From NCBI GenBank assembly GCA_020161795.1, contig JAIUOR010000060.1, forward strand, positions 124,001 through 188,000: a stretch of 64,000 nt of DNA, written 5' to 3'. The stretch is from Actinomycetota bacterium. GTDB taxonomy: Bacteria; Actinomycetota; Actinomycetes; Propionibacteriales; Propionibacteriaceae. This document shows positions 51,388 through 60,846 of the stretch, one piece after another. The translations under genes were made by a program, and so were the position numbers. Positions within the stretch are counted from its first letter, which is position 1. Each line of letters starts with the position of its first letter. Under the pieces are notes generated by a model that was not told the DNA's origin, made no database searches, and saw only the letters and a program-made list of their open reading frames with translations.

Positions 51388-53277
51388 GTGAATACGGTAC
51401 GCCTTACCGCAGGACAGGCCTTAATTCGTTACCTCATGAACCAGTATGTGACCCGCGATGGAGTCACGGAAAGGTTCTTCCCTGGAATCTGGGGGATCTT
51501 TGGTCACGGCAATATCGGCGGAGTGGCACAGGCGATCCAGCAGTATGAGGACGACTTCCCCTACTACATGTGTCGTAATGAGCAGGGAATGGTTCATGCC
51601 GCCATTGGGTACAGCAAGATGAAGAATCGCATGCAGGCATTCGCCTGTCTCACTTCGATCGGGCCGGGGGCGACCAACATGGTTACCGGCGCCGCGACCG
51701 CCACTGTTGACCGGATTCCGGTGCTGCTCATCAGCGGCGACAGCTTCGCGGAACGAGTGCAGGGGCCAGTGCTGCAGCAAGTGGAATCGGAGAAATCACT
51801 TGAGACCACGGCCAACGACACCTTTCGACCAGTCGTGCGTTATTGGGATCGGGTCGTCCGCCCTGAGCAGCTGATCACGGCTCTCCCGGAGGTCATGCGT
51901 ACCCTCACTTCGCCGGCCGATACCGGTGCGGCCTTCTTAGCGATGCATCAGGACGTCGGGACATTCGCCTATGACTACCCCGAGCAGTTCTTCGAGCCGC
52001 GGGTCTGGCGGATCGAGCGCAATCGAGCCGATAGCGATGCCATCAGGACGGCCGCCGATCTGATCCGGCAGGCGAAGCGGCCACTGATCGTCTGTGGCGG
52101 TGGGGTGCGTTACTCCGGCGCCGAGGCTGAGCTCACCGCGTTCGCCGAGACCCACGGCATCCCGGTCGCGGAGACGCACGCGGGCAAGGGCTCGATCAAC
52201 GATGACCATTCGCTGAGCCTGGGGGGCGCCGGAGTCGCAGGCTCGCGCGGGGCCAATGTCTGCGCCGAGAAGGCGGATCTGGTGATTGGGATCGGCTCTC
52301 GCTTCACAGACTTCGCGACAGCCTCCAAGACCGCGTTCCAGAATCCCGACGTCAAGTTCGTCCATATCAACGTGTTCGAGATGGACGCCTACAAGCACGG
52401 CGCTATCGCGCTCACAGGTGATGCAAAGGTGACGATCCCTGAACTGAGTGCCGAAGTCGGCAGCTATCGCACATCCGATGGATACCGTGATGAGATCTCC
52501 GAGCATCGCTCCTGGTGGCGAAAAGAGGTGGATCGTCTCTTTGACACCAACATCGGCACTCTGCCGACCCAGGCACAGCTTATTGGGGCGGTCGTCCGTA
52601 CTGCGGATCCACGCGATGTCGTCGTGACGTCGGCCGGATCACTTCCCGGAGACCTTCTGAAACTGTGGCGCTCCACGGATTCGCTGTCCTATCAGGTGGA
52701 GTACGGCTACTCCGTCATGGGCTATGAGATCGCCGGCGGCATCGGTGCGAAGATGGCCGATCCGTCCCGCGAAGTCTATGTGATGAGCGGTGATGCCTCC
52801 TTCTTGATGATGAACAGCGAGCTGGCTACAGCGGTGGCTGAGGGCGTCAAGATCATTCTGATCCTGATAGATAATCACGGTTACTCCAGCGTCGGAAATG
52901 TGTCGGAGCAAGTGGGCTGTGAAGGATATGGCTGTCATTACGTCAAGCGTGGTGGGGACGGCAAGTACAGCGGACAGACCATGCACCATGATTTGGCGAA
53001 GATCTGCGAAGGGCTGGGAGCCCGGACATTCAGCGTGGGCACGCTGAACGAGTTCGCCAGCGCACTGGACGCAGCGCGTCGGGAGTCCACCAGCTGCGCC
53101 ATCGTGGTCGAAACTGACTGGGATGTCCGGGTTGGAGGATACGCAACTTGCTGGTGGGACATGGCGACCGCTGAGGTCTCGGAGTCTCCCGCTGTCCAGG
53201 AGGCGCGCGTGACGTATGAGCGCGAGAAGAAGGCCCAACGCTGGCTCGGGGTAGAGCCGACGATCACGCTCCCGTGA
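51388..53277 (+). CDS. iolD: 3D-(3,5/4)-trihydroxycyclohexane-1,2-dione hydrolase
   Basis: A 629-residue ThDP enzyme that opens the inositol-derived ring to give 5-deoxy-glucuronate. The catalytic Glu lies in YMCRNEQGMVHAAIGY (E65), the ThDP/Mg motif in SGDASFLMMNSELAT with DNHGYSSVG, and the mid domain has KADLVIGIGSRFTDFAT. Start GTG 51388 (TVRLTAGQALIRYL, the usual N-terminus) has GGAAGGA six bases upstream; a further 117 open codons upstream are not family-like. First gene of iolD-iolA-transaldolase. Confidence 0.94.
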   Translation: MNTVRLTAGQALIRYLMNQYVTRDGVTERFFPGIWGIFGHGNIGGVAQAIQQYEDDFPYYMCRNEQGMVHAAIGYSKMKNRMQAFACLTSIGPGATNMVTGAATATVDRIPVLLISGDSFAERVQGPVLQQVESEKSLETTANDTFRPVVRYWDRVVRPEQLITALPEVMRTLTSPADTGAAFLAMHQDVGTFAYDYPEQFFEPRVWRIERNRADSDAIRTAADLIRQAKRPLIVCGGGVRYSGAEAELTAFAETHGIPVAETHAGKGSINDDHSLSLGGAGVAGSRGANVCAEKADLVIGIGSRFTDFATASKTAFQNPDVKFVHINVFEMDAYKHGAIALTGDAKVTIPELSAEVGSYRTSDGYRDEISEHRSWWRKEVDRLFDTNIGTLPTQAQLIGAVVRTADPRDVVVTSAGSLPGDLLKLWRSTDSLSYQVEYGYSVMGYEIAGGIGAKMADPSREVYVMSGDASFLMMNSELATAVAEGVKIILILIDNHGYSSVGNVSEQVGCEGYGCHYVKRGGDGKYSGQTMHHDLAKICEGLGARTFSVGTLNEFASALDAARRESTSCAIVVETDWDVRVGGYATCWWDMATAEVSESPAVQEARVTYEREKKAQRWLGVEPTITLP

Positions 53278-53339
53278 TCTCGGTGCATCCGCACGCGGAC
53301 GCGCGACCTCGTCATCCGACTACTCGATCAGGAAGAATC

Positions 53340-54842
53340 ATGACCACGCTCAACCATTGGATCGGTGGACAGCACGCTGCGCCGTCAGGCTCGTCCACCA
53401 CGCCGATACACGACCCGGCTACGGGAGAGATCCTGAAGTATGCGCCGGCCGCAACGGCCGAGGAAGTGGAAACGGCCATCGATTGGGCGCAGACCGGTGC
53501 TTCCACCTGGGCCACCGCGCCAGCAAGCACCCGCTCCAGTGTGCTCTTCTCTTTCCGCGAGAAGCTGATTGGTGCTCGCTCACGGTTGGCGGAAGCCATC
53601 ACCGGCGAGCAGGGCAAGGTGCTCGCCGACGCCATGGGCGAGGTGGATCGCGGTCTCGAGGTCGTTGAACTCGCTTGTGGCGCCGCTCGCCAGGTCAGCG
53701 AGGTCTCGATGCAGGCCGCACGCGGGCTCGATGTGTTCACTCATCGCCAACCGATCGGTGTGGTTCTGGGGATCACACCCTTCAACTTCCCGGTGATGAT
53801 TCCGCTATGGATGAGTGCGATGGCCATCGCCACGGGGAACAGTTTTATCCTCAAGCCGGCCAAACGCGATCCGTCGGCCAGCCTGATCCTGGCGGAACTG
53901 TGGGCCGAGGCGGGGTTGCCGGCCGGGGTGTTCCAGGTCCTTCACGGCGGAAGCAGCCTCGCCCAGGCGCTCATCACCCATCCCGCGGTGAGCGCAGTGT
54001 CGTTCGTCGGATCCACAGGTGTTGCGCAGGCGGTCCATGCCTCCGCAAGTGCCAGCGGCAAACGCGTCCAGGCTTTCGGCAGTGCGAAGAACTACGGTGT
54101 CGTTCTGCCGGATGCGGACCTGGGTTTCGCTGCCAAGTCGATCGCAGCGGCCGCGTTCGGAGCGGCCGGCCAGCGGTGCATGGCGCTGCCGGTTGCGCTT
54201 CTGCACGAGGACATCGCCGATGAGGTCATTGCCGAACTGGTCAACCAGGCCACGAAGATCAAGGTCGGGCCGGGCCGGGCTGAAGGCGTGGATCTTGGTC
54301 CTCTGATCAGCCGTGCGAGCCTGGAGCGGGTTCGCCACCTCATCGGTACTGCGGTCTCGGAAGGAGCCGAGACTCTGGTCGATGGCCGCACGCTTGTCAT
54401 TGACGGCCATGAGGATGGCTATTTCGTAGGACCCACCATCCTGGATCGAGTCCATCCCGCCATGGAGATCCACCGGGAAGAGGTGTTTGCCCCGGTACTG
54501 GAGATCATCAGATTCTCGGATCTGGATGAAGCCATCAGCATCGTGAACGCGAATCCTTACGGAAACGGGACTGCGATCTTCACGAGTTCCGGGTTCGCGG
54601 CCCGTCGGTACCAGATGGAGATCGAGGTGGGCATGGTAGGCATCAATGTCCCCATCCCGGTGCCTATCGCAGCCCATTCTTTCGGTGGGTGGAAGGGGTC
54701 CGTGATAGGGGACGTGAACATGTACGGCGCGGATGGTCTGCGGTTCTACACCCGCCTCAAGACCGTCACTCAGCGCTGGCCGGACTCCGCGCAGCGGGCT
54801 GGGGACGCTTCCTACCACTTTGCTGCTCGCTCCAAGAGCTGA
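53340..54842 (+). CDS. iolA: Methylmalonate/malonate semialdehyde dehydrogenase (CoA-acylating)
   Basis: A 500-residue aldehyde dehydrogenase. The catalytic cysteine is C280 (GAAGQRCMALP). The position of the usual general-base Glu is Asn (SAKNY, N251), the mark of CoA-acylating MMSDH/IolA enzymes, which turn malonate semialdehyde into acetyl-CoA and CO2, the last step of inositol degradation. FNFPVMIPLWMSAMAIATGN is family-typical. ATG at 53340, 62 bp after iolD. Confidence 0.92.
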   Translation: MTTLNHWIGGQHAAPSGSSTTPIHDPATGEILKYAPAATAEEVETAIDWAQTGASTWATAPASTRSSVLFSFREKLIGARSRLAEAITGEQGKVLADAMGEVDRGLEVVELACGAARQVSEVSMQAARGLDVFTHRQPIGVVLGITPFNFPVMIPLWMSAMAIATGNSFILKPAKRDPSASLILAELWAEAGLPAGVFQVLHGGSSLAQALITHPAVSAVSFVGSTGVAQAVHASASASGKRVQAFGSAKNYGVVLPDADLGFAAKSIAAAAFGAAGQRCMALPVALLHEDIADEVIAELVNQATKIKVGPGRAEGVDLGPLISRASLERVRHLIGTAVSEGAETLVDGRTLVIDGHEDGYFVGPTILDRVHPAMEIHREEVFAPVLEIIRFSDLDEAISIVNANPYGNGTAIFTSSGFAARRYQMEIEVGMVGINVPIPVPIAAHSFGGWKGSVIGDVNMYGADGLRFYTRLKTVTQRWPDSAQRAGDASYHFAARSKS

Positions 54843-54866
54843 ACCGAATCGAACGAGAGGAGTGAG

Positions 54867-55940
54867 ATGAACGCCACTGAGACCCCGCTGGGGGTCATGA
54901 CTGCGCGATTCCCACAGACCGCGCTGTGGAATGACTCTGCCGACCCGGAGCAGCTTTCCCAGGCAGTCTCCTGGGGCGCAGTCGGCGCGACCTGTAACCC
55001 GGTGATCGCGCTGACGGCGATGAAGGCGGACCCAACGTACTGGCGGTGCCGAATCAGCGAGATTGCGCTCCAGCATCCGGCCTGGTCGGAGTCGGAGATC
55101 GGCTGGCAGGCAGTTGCCGAACTTTCTGCGACATCGGCGGAACTCCTGCGCCCCGCGTTCCAGGCGAGCAACGGTCGGAACGGTCGTCTGTCGATTCAGG
55201 TTGACCCCCGGCACTACCGGGATGCCGAAGCGATGACACGGCAAGCGGTTGAGTTCAGCCAGCTCGCGCCCAACATCATCGTGAAGATACCCGCTATCGA
55301 AACGGGCCTGGCAGCGATCGAAGAGGCAACCAGACTAGGCGTCAGTGTCAACGCGACGGTCTCGTTCACTGTCTCGCAGGCCGTCGCGGTCGCGGAGGCG
55401 ATCGAGCGGGGACTGGTGCGACGGGAGACAGCAGGGGACCCGGTCGACCAGATGGGACCCGTCTGCACGATCATGGGAGGCCGTTTGGAGGATTGGATAA
55501 AGCTCCGCGCCCTGGAAGCCCGAAAACTGTTGCCCCCGGGTTACCTGGAGTGGTCTGGCACTGCTGTGGTGAAGCGTGCCTACGAGATCTACCAGGAGCG
55601 TAGTTGGCGTACCAGATTGCTGTCGGCGGCATTCAGGAACGAACTGCTCCTCACCGAAGTGGTCGGCGGAGACTTGGTGGTGTCGCCGCCGTTCGAATGG
55701 CTCCAACTTGTGAACGGCAACTACGTCGAGTTGCCGGCTCGTATGGACGTCCCGGTGGACCGGGCGATCATCGAGCGGCTGTATGACGTGCCGGACTTCG
55801 CCAAGGCCTTCGACCCTGATGGCCTGCAACCTGAGGAGTTTCTCGACTTCGGCCTGACTCGCCGGACCTTGCGACAGTTCCTTGGCGCGACGGCCGATAT
55901 CGAGTCCTTCGTCCGGGATGTCATCCTTCCTGCGCCCTAG
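54867..55940 (+). CDS. Transaldolase-family protein in the inositol cluster
   Basis: A 357-residue TIM-barrel protein of the transaldolase family. GAVGATCNPVIALTAM (residues 38-52), LSIQVDPRHYRDA, the Schiff-base lysine in IIVKIPA (K140), VNATVSFTVSQAVAVAEAIE and SPPFEWLQL are all aligned with the family. It is larger than fructose-6-phosphate aldolases (about 220) and near bacterial transaldolases (about 320-370). It lies 24 bp after iolA, where most iol clusters encode the IolJ or DUF2090 aldolase; those are absent here. It may cleave or transfer a carbon unit from the 2-deoxy-5-keto-gluconate intermediate (inference). Confidence 0.85.
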   Translation: MNATETPLGVMTARFPQTALWNDSADPEQLSQAVSWGAVGATCNPVIALTAMKADPTYWRCRISEIALQHPAWSESEIGWQAVAELSATSAELLRPAFQASNGRNGRLSIQVDPRHYRDAEAMTRQAVEFSQLAPNIIVKIPAIETGLAAIEEATRLGVSVNATVSFTVSQAVAVAEAIERGLVRRETAGDPVDQMGPVCTIMGGRLEDWIKLRALEARKLLPPGYLEWSGTAVVKRAYEIYQERSWRTRLLSAAFRNELLLTEVVGGDLVVSPPFEWLQLVNGNYVELPARMDVPVDRAIIERLYDVPDFAKAFDPDGLQPEEFLDFGLTRRTLRQFLGATADIESFVRDVILPAP

Positions 55941-56054
55941 CAGTGAACGTCATCGCCGCTGGCGAAACAGCATGTGTCATCGCATCAACGGTGCACGAGG
56001 TTGCCCATCGAGGGCACTTTGTTGCGCACAGCGCGAGACAGGAAGAGCGGATCT

Positions 56055-56083
56055 ACGAATGTTGTCTTGCACGCAACATTCGT
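56055..56083. promoter_or_regulatory. Operator-like palindrome 3 upstream of the iclR gene
   Basis: ACGAATGTTG-TCTTGCACG-CAACATTCGT: a perfect 10-bp inverted repeat. Its core GTTGT-N7-GCAAC (56061-56077) repeats the motif of the iolB-iolD intergenic region with one change. It lies about 88 bp before the regulator start, consistent with autoregulation. A GTTGC half-site lies at 56021. The 230-bp gap before the regulator holds no other feature. Confidence 0.7.
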
Positions 56084-56170
56084 GACGATAGTGGTTGCTG
56101 GCGACAAGGGACTCAGGCAAGGCTTGGGAAAGAGGCTGGGACTCGGACGACGCGCCAAGGAGGACGCATC

Positions 56171-57046
56171 ATGGAGGAAGAGGGCGATCAGGCTCAGGTT
56201 GTTCACGACGTGCCTGTGAGCGTCGAGCGCAGTGCTTTGACCAGAGGGCTGAAGATCGTCGATCTGCTGATGGAGGTCGAGTTCGATCCGGTCCGGCAGC
56301 GCGCCGGCCTCTCGGTGCAGCAGGCTGCGCTGGAGTTGGGTGTCCACAAGTCCACTGCCTCTCGTTTGCTGCAGGAACTGGTCGAATGTGGCTACGCGGT
56401 GCCCAATCCGAATGCCAAGCGTGGGTTTCGGCTCGGTCCCGCACTTCGGTACCGGAGGGTGCTCTCTGCCGGGCAACAGGCATTTCGGGAAGCGGCTGCC
56501 CCCTTCCTGCAGAGGCTGGTCGGCCAGACCGAGGAGTGCGCACACGCCGCGGTGCCCATGGGTGAGTCCGCTCTGGTGGTCGATGCGTTCGAAACCTGGA
56601 AAGCCCTCCGTGTGGTGGCAACCAAAGGACGGTCCGTTCCGCTCCATTGCACGTCCGCGGGGAAGGCTCTCCTGGCTTTCGGGATGGCCGAGGTGCCACT
56701 GGATCTGCCCGCGCGAACGAACCGGACCCTGGTCAACCGCGAAGTGCTGATCGCCCACCTCAACGAGATCCGAGAACGAGGTTGGGCGCTTGATGACGAG
56801 GAGAATCACGGGGGAGTGAGGTGCATCTCTGCGCCGGTGTTCGCGGGAGCCGACAACCCGGTGGGTTGCATCGGTATCGACGGCCCGCGTCTGAGGCTGC
56901 GAGATGAGGTTTTGGAGGAACTGGCAGAACAGGTGGTGGCGGCTGCTGCCGGCCTGTCCGCCGAGCTTGCTGCCCATGAAGGCTGGCGAGAACGTCCGGG
57001 AGGCGGACATCGCGCGGCGGTGCGTCCGGATCGGCCGGGTACCTAG
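56171..57046 (+). CDS. IclR-family transcriptional regulator of the inositol cluster
   Basis: A 291-residue IclR regulator: winged HTH (ALTRGLKIVDLLMEVEFDPV; LSVQQAALELGVHKSTASRL) after a 20-residue leader, then the GAF-like effector domain (SVPLHCTSAGKALLAF, the family block; GVRCISAPVFAGADNPVGCI). AAGGAGG lies seven bases before the ATG at 56171. The only regulator in the island, and the likely binder of the three palindromes; effector probably an inositol-pathway intermediate (inference). Confidence 0.9.
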   Translation: MEEEGDQAQVVHDVPVSVERSALTRGLKIVDLLMEVEFDPVRQRAGLSVQQAALELGVHKSTASRLLQELVECGYAVPNPNAKRGFRLGPALRYRRVLSAGQQAFREAAAPFLQRLVGQTEECAHAAVPMGESALVVDAFETWKALRVVATKGRSVPLHCTSAGKALLAFGMAEVPLDLPARTNRTLVNREVLIAHLNEIRERGWALDDEENHGGVRCISAPVFAGADNPVGCIGIDGPRLRLRDEVLEELAEQVVAAAAGLSAELAAHEGWRERPGGGHRAAVRPDRPGT

Positions 57047-57233
57047 GCAGGCTCGCCGAGCCAGAAGCAAGTTTGCGCCACTGGCCCTTTCAAATCGGGT
57101 CGAGTGGTGAGTGATTGGTGCAAGACCGGTCATTCCATGCTGGGTGAAGCACAGAGATTTCTTGCACTTGAAAATAGATACATAGCTGAATCCGGATAAC
57201 TGTTCATTTGTTGTAGGTCGAAAGGAAGAGATT

Positions 57234-58262
57234 ATGTCCCTAACGCTCCGATCAGGCGTGTTCAAAACATGCGGCTTGCTTGCTGCGGTGCTTGTGGCGT
57301 CGGTCACGGCGGGCTGCGCCCCCGCCGCGCCACCGGCCTCGAGTGGCTCGCCCGGCGCAGAGTCCATCAAGATCGGCGTCGCATTGCCCGAAGGCAGCCA
57401 GATGTACTGGGCGTCGTACAAGAATGGTGCGGAAGCCAAGGCAAAGGAACTGGGCGTCGAGATCACCGTGACCGACGCGAAGAACGACGCCAACACCATG
57501 AACGAGCAGATCAGCACGATGATTGTTTCGGGGGTCGCCGGAATCAGCATCGCATCGGTCGATCCCGACGCCAACCTTCAATCGGCGCAGGCCGCCACGG
57601 AGGCCGGGATCCCGCTGATCACCGGCAACCGGCTGCTGAGCGGCACCTACGGTGGAGTCGGTGGCGCGAACCCGCAGGTGCACGTCGGGTTCAACGACGT
57701 GATCATGGGCGAGCAGCAGGGGCAACTCCTGATTCAGGCCTGTGAGGGCAAGGACCCGTGTCTGGTCGTGCTGCAGGAGGCAACTCTTGGCTCCTCTCCG
57801 CAGATTCAGCGGACCGAAGGGTTGACCAAGGCCATCGAAGGCCAGTCCAACATCCAGATCATCGACAAGCAGACGAACAACTTCGATCCGGCGAAGGCTG
57901 TGGAAGTCACCCAGACCATCCTCCAGGCTCACGACAAGATTGATGTCATGGTGACTCAGGACGACTACACCGCTGTCGCCGCTCAGAACGTCCTGAGTGA
58001 GCAGAAGCGGGATGGCATCCTGGTGATCGGCCTGGGCGGGTCGGTGAACGGTATCGAGGCGGTTCAGAAAGGCCTGCTGTACGGGACCGTGTTCCACAGT
58101 GCGTCCGAGGATGCAGCCAAGGCCGTCGAGACTCTCGTCCAGATCATTCGCGGGCAGGGCGATCAGGTCACCGTTGCCACCGGTGGAGAGCGTCCGACTG
58201 TCGTCGTTGAGACCTCGATCGTGACCAAGGAGAACGCGAGCCAGTTCGAGGGAACCTGGTGA
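57234..58262 (+). CDS. Sugar-type ABC substrate-binding lipoprotein (Peripla_BP_4)
   Basis: A 342-residue lipoprotein with lipobox TAGC (Cys28), then a ribose/galactose/inositol-type periplasmic-binding fold (IKIGVALPEGSQMYWASYKN; GVAGISIASVDPDANLQSAQ; DVMVTQDDYTAVAAQNVL). Partners are the ATPase and permease right behind it. By context the ligand is probably inositol or a related polyol. A 187-bp AT-richer leader after iclR holds an AAAGGAAG ribosome site and a widely spaced GTGCAAG/CTTGCAC inverted pair (57118-57124, 57161-57167). Confidence 0.9.
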   Translation: MSLTLRSGVFKTCGLLAAVLVASVTAGCAPAAPPASSGSPGAESIKIGVALPEGSQMYWASYKNGAEAKAKELGVEITVTDAKNDANTMNEQISTMIVSGVAGISIASVDPDANLQSAQAATEAGIPLITGNRLLSGTYGGVGGANPQVHVGFNDVIMGEQQGQLLIQACEGKDPCLVVLQEATLGSSPQIQRTEGLTKAIEGQSNIQIIDKQTNNFDPAKAVEVTQTILQAHDKIDVMVTQDDYTAVAAQNVLSEQKRDGILVIGLGGSVNGIEAVQKGLLYGTVFHSASEDAAKAVETLVQIIRGQGDQVTVATGGERPTVVVETSIVTKENASQFEGTW

Positions 58263-58266
58263 TCGA

Positions 58267-59805
58267 ATGAGTTCCCCAGCCTCCCCCGCGGCCCCTGTCT
58301 TGGAGGTCCGTGGGTTGCACAAGAGATTTGGCGGCGTCCGTGCGCTTCGGGGCGTCGGGCTGTCTCTGGCCGCGGGGGAGGTTGTGGGGCTGCTCGGCGA
58401 GAACGGCGCGGGAAAGTCCACTCTCATCAACGTGCTCAGCGGTGTCTATCGTCCCGACTCCGGTGAGCTCTGCATTGACGGCGAGCCACATGACTTCATC
58501 CATGAGCCAGCCGAAGCATCCAAGCTCGGCATCGCGACCGTTCACCAGGAAAGCGGGCTGCTGGAGAACCTCACGGTTGCCGAGAACCTCGTGTTGGGTG
58601 TCGAACCGGGAACTCCGGGCCTACCGTTCTGGCTTCGCAAGAGCGATACCCGGCGAGTCGCGCAGCAGATCATGGAGAACGTCGGCATAGATCTGCCACT
58701 CGCCGCTCTCGCGGGCACGCTGAGTGTCGCCGAGCGGCAGCGGGTCGAGATCGTCCGGGCAGTCCACGACGCGGCGAAACTGATCATCTTCGATGAGCCA
58801 ACCGCTGCGTTGGCGGCTCGTGAAGTTGAGGAACTCTTCACCGCGATCGGCCAGGTCAAGGCCAAGGGTGTACCGGTGCTCTACGTTTCGCATCGTCTTG
58901 ACGAGATCCCCATCATCTGTGATCGCTCGGTCATCCTCCGCGACGGTGCGGTCGTCGGAGAATTGGACAAGGAGCATTCCGTTCCGGACGAGATCATCCC
59001 TCTGTTGGTCGGTCGCCGACTGGAGGAGCAGTTCCCAGAATTGGCTCCGCCACGCGACGACGAGGCGCTGCTGGTGGAGTCACTGAGCAGTACGGGCCTG
59101 GCACCGGTCAGTTTCAGTGTGCGCAAAGGCGAGGTACTGGGGCTCACCGGAGCTATCGGTGCCGGACAGCGGAAACTCGCGCGTGCTCTCGCCGGCATAG
59201 AGCCGGCAGCGGGGAGGGTTGCCATGGGCGGCAGGCACATCCCTACCGGGCGACCGGACCTCGCGCTGGCCGCGGGGGTTGCCTACGTTTCGGGTGACCG
59301 GAAGACCGACGGAGTTTTTCCAGAATTGTCGGTTTGGCGAAACATCACCGCGCAGGTCGCCGCGTCCATGGCCAGGATCGGGTTCATTTCGAAACGGGCC
59401 GAGAAGCGCGCGGGCTCGCTACTCATGACCGAGTTCGCCGTGAAGGCGGCAAGCCCCGACGCGCTCATCACGTCGCTCAGCGGAGGGAATCAGCAGAAGG
59501 CGCTGATGGCGAGGTCTGCCGGAATGAATCCCAACGTCCTCATTCTTGACGATCCGACCGCCGGGGTGGACGTGGGCTCGCGGCGTCAGATCTACGACCG
59601 GATCGCCGAGCTGGCGAAGGCTGGCATGTCCGTGATCCTGTCCACCACGGACAATGCCGAACTTCGTGCCATGAGCCACCGGGTACTCGTCTTCGCCGAT
59701 GGTCGAGTCCTTGCCGAACTGGCCGCTGAAGATGCCACTGAGGAGACCGTGCTGAGGATTCGGGAGGACCGGCGCGGAATTGACGTTCAAAGGAGTTCTG
59801 AATAA
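58267..59805 (+). CDS. Dual ATPase of a ribose/inositol-type ABC importer (RbsA-like)
   Basis: A 512-residue protein with two nucleotide-binding domains. First: Walker A GENGAGKST, signature TLSVAERQR, Walker B LIIFDEPTAAL. Second: degenerate Walker A (GAIGAGQRKLARAL), signature SLSGGNQQKALMAR, Walker B VLILDDPTAGVD. This asymmetry is standard for RbsA/MglA. It begins 4 bp after the binding-protein gene and overlaps the permease gene by one base. Confidence 0.93.
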   Translation: MSSPASPAAPVLEVRGLHKRFGGVRALRGVGLSLAAGEVVGLLGENGAGKSTLINVLSGVYRPDSGELCIDGEPHDFIHEPAEASKLGIATVHQESGLLENLTVAENLVLGVEPGTPGLPFWLRKSDTRRVAQQIMENVGIDLPLAALAGTLSVAERQRVEIVRAVHDAAKLIIFDEPTAALAAREVEELFTAIGQVKAKGVPVLYVSHRLDEIPIICDRSVILRDGAVVGELDKEHSVPDEIIPLLVGRRLEEQFPELAPPRDDEALLVESLSSTGLAPVSFSVRKGEVLGLTGAIGAGQRKLARALAGIEPAAGRVAMGGRHIPTGRPDLALAAGVAYVSGDRKTDGVFPELSVWRNITAQVAASMARIGFISKRAEKRAGSLLMTEFAVKAASPDALITSLSGGNQQKALMARSAGMNPNVLILDDPTAGVDVGSRRQIYDRIAELAKAGMSVILSTTDNAELRAMSHRVLVFADGRVLAELAAEDATEETVLRIREDRRGIDVQRSSE

Positions 59806-60794
59806 TGACTGTGAGTGTGGATCCGTCGCTTGCCGAGGGGAAAGCGAAGAGTGGCGGCGCGAGTTCGGCGTTCTTGAGGCTGATGCAGAAGAACGGCCTC
59901 ATGCTGTTCTTCGCCGTCCTGCTGCTCATCTTCGCAGCCGTCCGCCCGGAATTCCTGTCGTTGCCGAATCTTCGTAACATCGCTATCAGCGCCGCTGTCC
60001 TCGGCATCCTTGCAGTGGGTCAGACGATAGTCATCATCACTGGTGGATTCGATCTTTCGGTCGCGCGGAACGCCGTCGCCGTATCGATGGTCCTGGCACT
60101 TCTGGTAGGTCTCGGTCCGGTGGTGGCGTTGCTTGGCGCGGTCGCAACGGGGATGCTGATCGGACTCACCAATGGTGTGTTGATATCGCAGACGAAGGTG
60201 AACCCGTTTGTCGTTACGCTCGGTATGTACACGATCCTTGGTTCCGTCGTTCTTCTTTTGAACAATGGCAACGCCATCAGCCAGTTGCCCGACTGGATTC
60301 TGAACATGGCCAAGGCAGAGTTCCTCGGCATATCTTCGGTGGTCTGGTGGTTCGTCATTGTCGCGATAGCCGGCCACCTGCTGTTGGCCCACACCAAGTT
60401 CGGCCGCCATCTCTACGCGGTGGGAGGGAACCCCAGTGCTGCGAGGGTGTCCGGCGTGAGGGTCAAGCGGGTCACTGCGCTGGCGTACCTGGTGTGCGGC
60501 CTCGCCGCGGCCATCGGGGGCATCATCCTGACTGCCAGACTTCAGATCGCGTCTCCGGTAGCGCTGCCCGGCGCCGAGCTGGATGCCATTGCTGCAGTGA
60601 TCATTGGTGGGACGCGACTGAGCGGTGGGTTCGGATCGATCCCACGGACAATTCTCGGGGTGCTGATCCTCACCTCGCTTTCCAGTGGACTCGTCCTGAT
60701 GGGTGTGTCGTCCTATTGGCAGGGTGCTTTCAAGGGAGCGATCATCATCCTCGCCGTCATCTTCGACGTGGCATTTGCTTCGCGGCGTCGCTAG
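59805..60794 (+). CDS. Ribose/inositol-type ABC permease (RbsC-like)
   Basis: A 329-residue permease with about nine hydrophobic helices. GQTIVIITGGFDLSVARNAV, NGVLISQTKVNPFVVTLGMY and GRHLYAVGGNPSAARVSGVR are RbsC signatures. Last gene of the island; 52 bp further right begins the second copy of the 60-bp repeat. Confidence 0.92.
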   Translation: MTVSVDPSLAEGKAKSGGASSAFLRLMQKNGLMLFFAVLLLIFAAVRPEFLSLPNLRNIAISAAVLGILAVGQTIVIITGGFDLSVARNAVAVSMVLALLVGLGPVVALLGAVATGMLIGLTNGVLISQTKVNPFVVTLGMYTILGSVVLLLNNGNAISQLPDWILNMAKAEFLGISSVVWWFVIVAIAGHLLLAHTKFGRHLYAVGGNPSAARVSGVRVKRVTALAYLVCGLAAAIGGIILTARLQIASPVALPGAELDAIAAVIIGGTRLSGGFGSIPRTILGVLILTSLSSGLVLMGVSSYWQGAFKGAIIILAVIFDVAFASRRR

Positions 60795-60846
60795 GAACTC
60801 CGGCTTGGTCCGACCGCTCTGGTGCCGCACGACCGGGGATCCGGAC

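Noticed and set aside
53805-55244. Antisense frame of about 480 codons over iolA and the transaldolase gene
   Set aside because: Two well conserved genes lie on the other strand; the antisense translation has no recognisable motif.
50011-60846. Prophage or transposon
   Set aside because: No integrase, transposase, phage structural or conjugation gene was found; all genes belong to inositol-type catabolism and transport.
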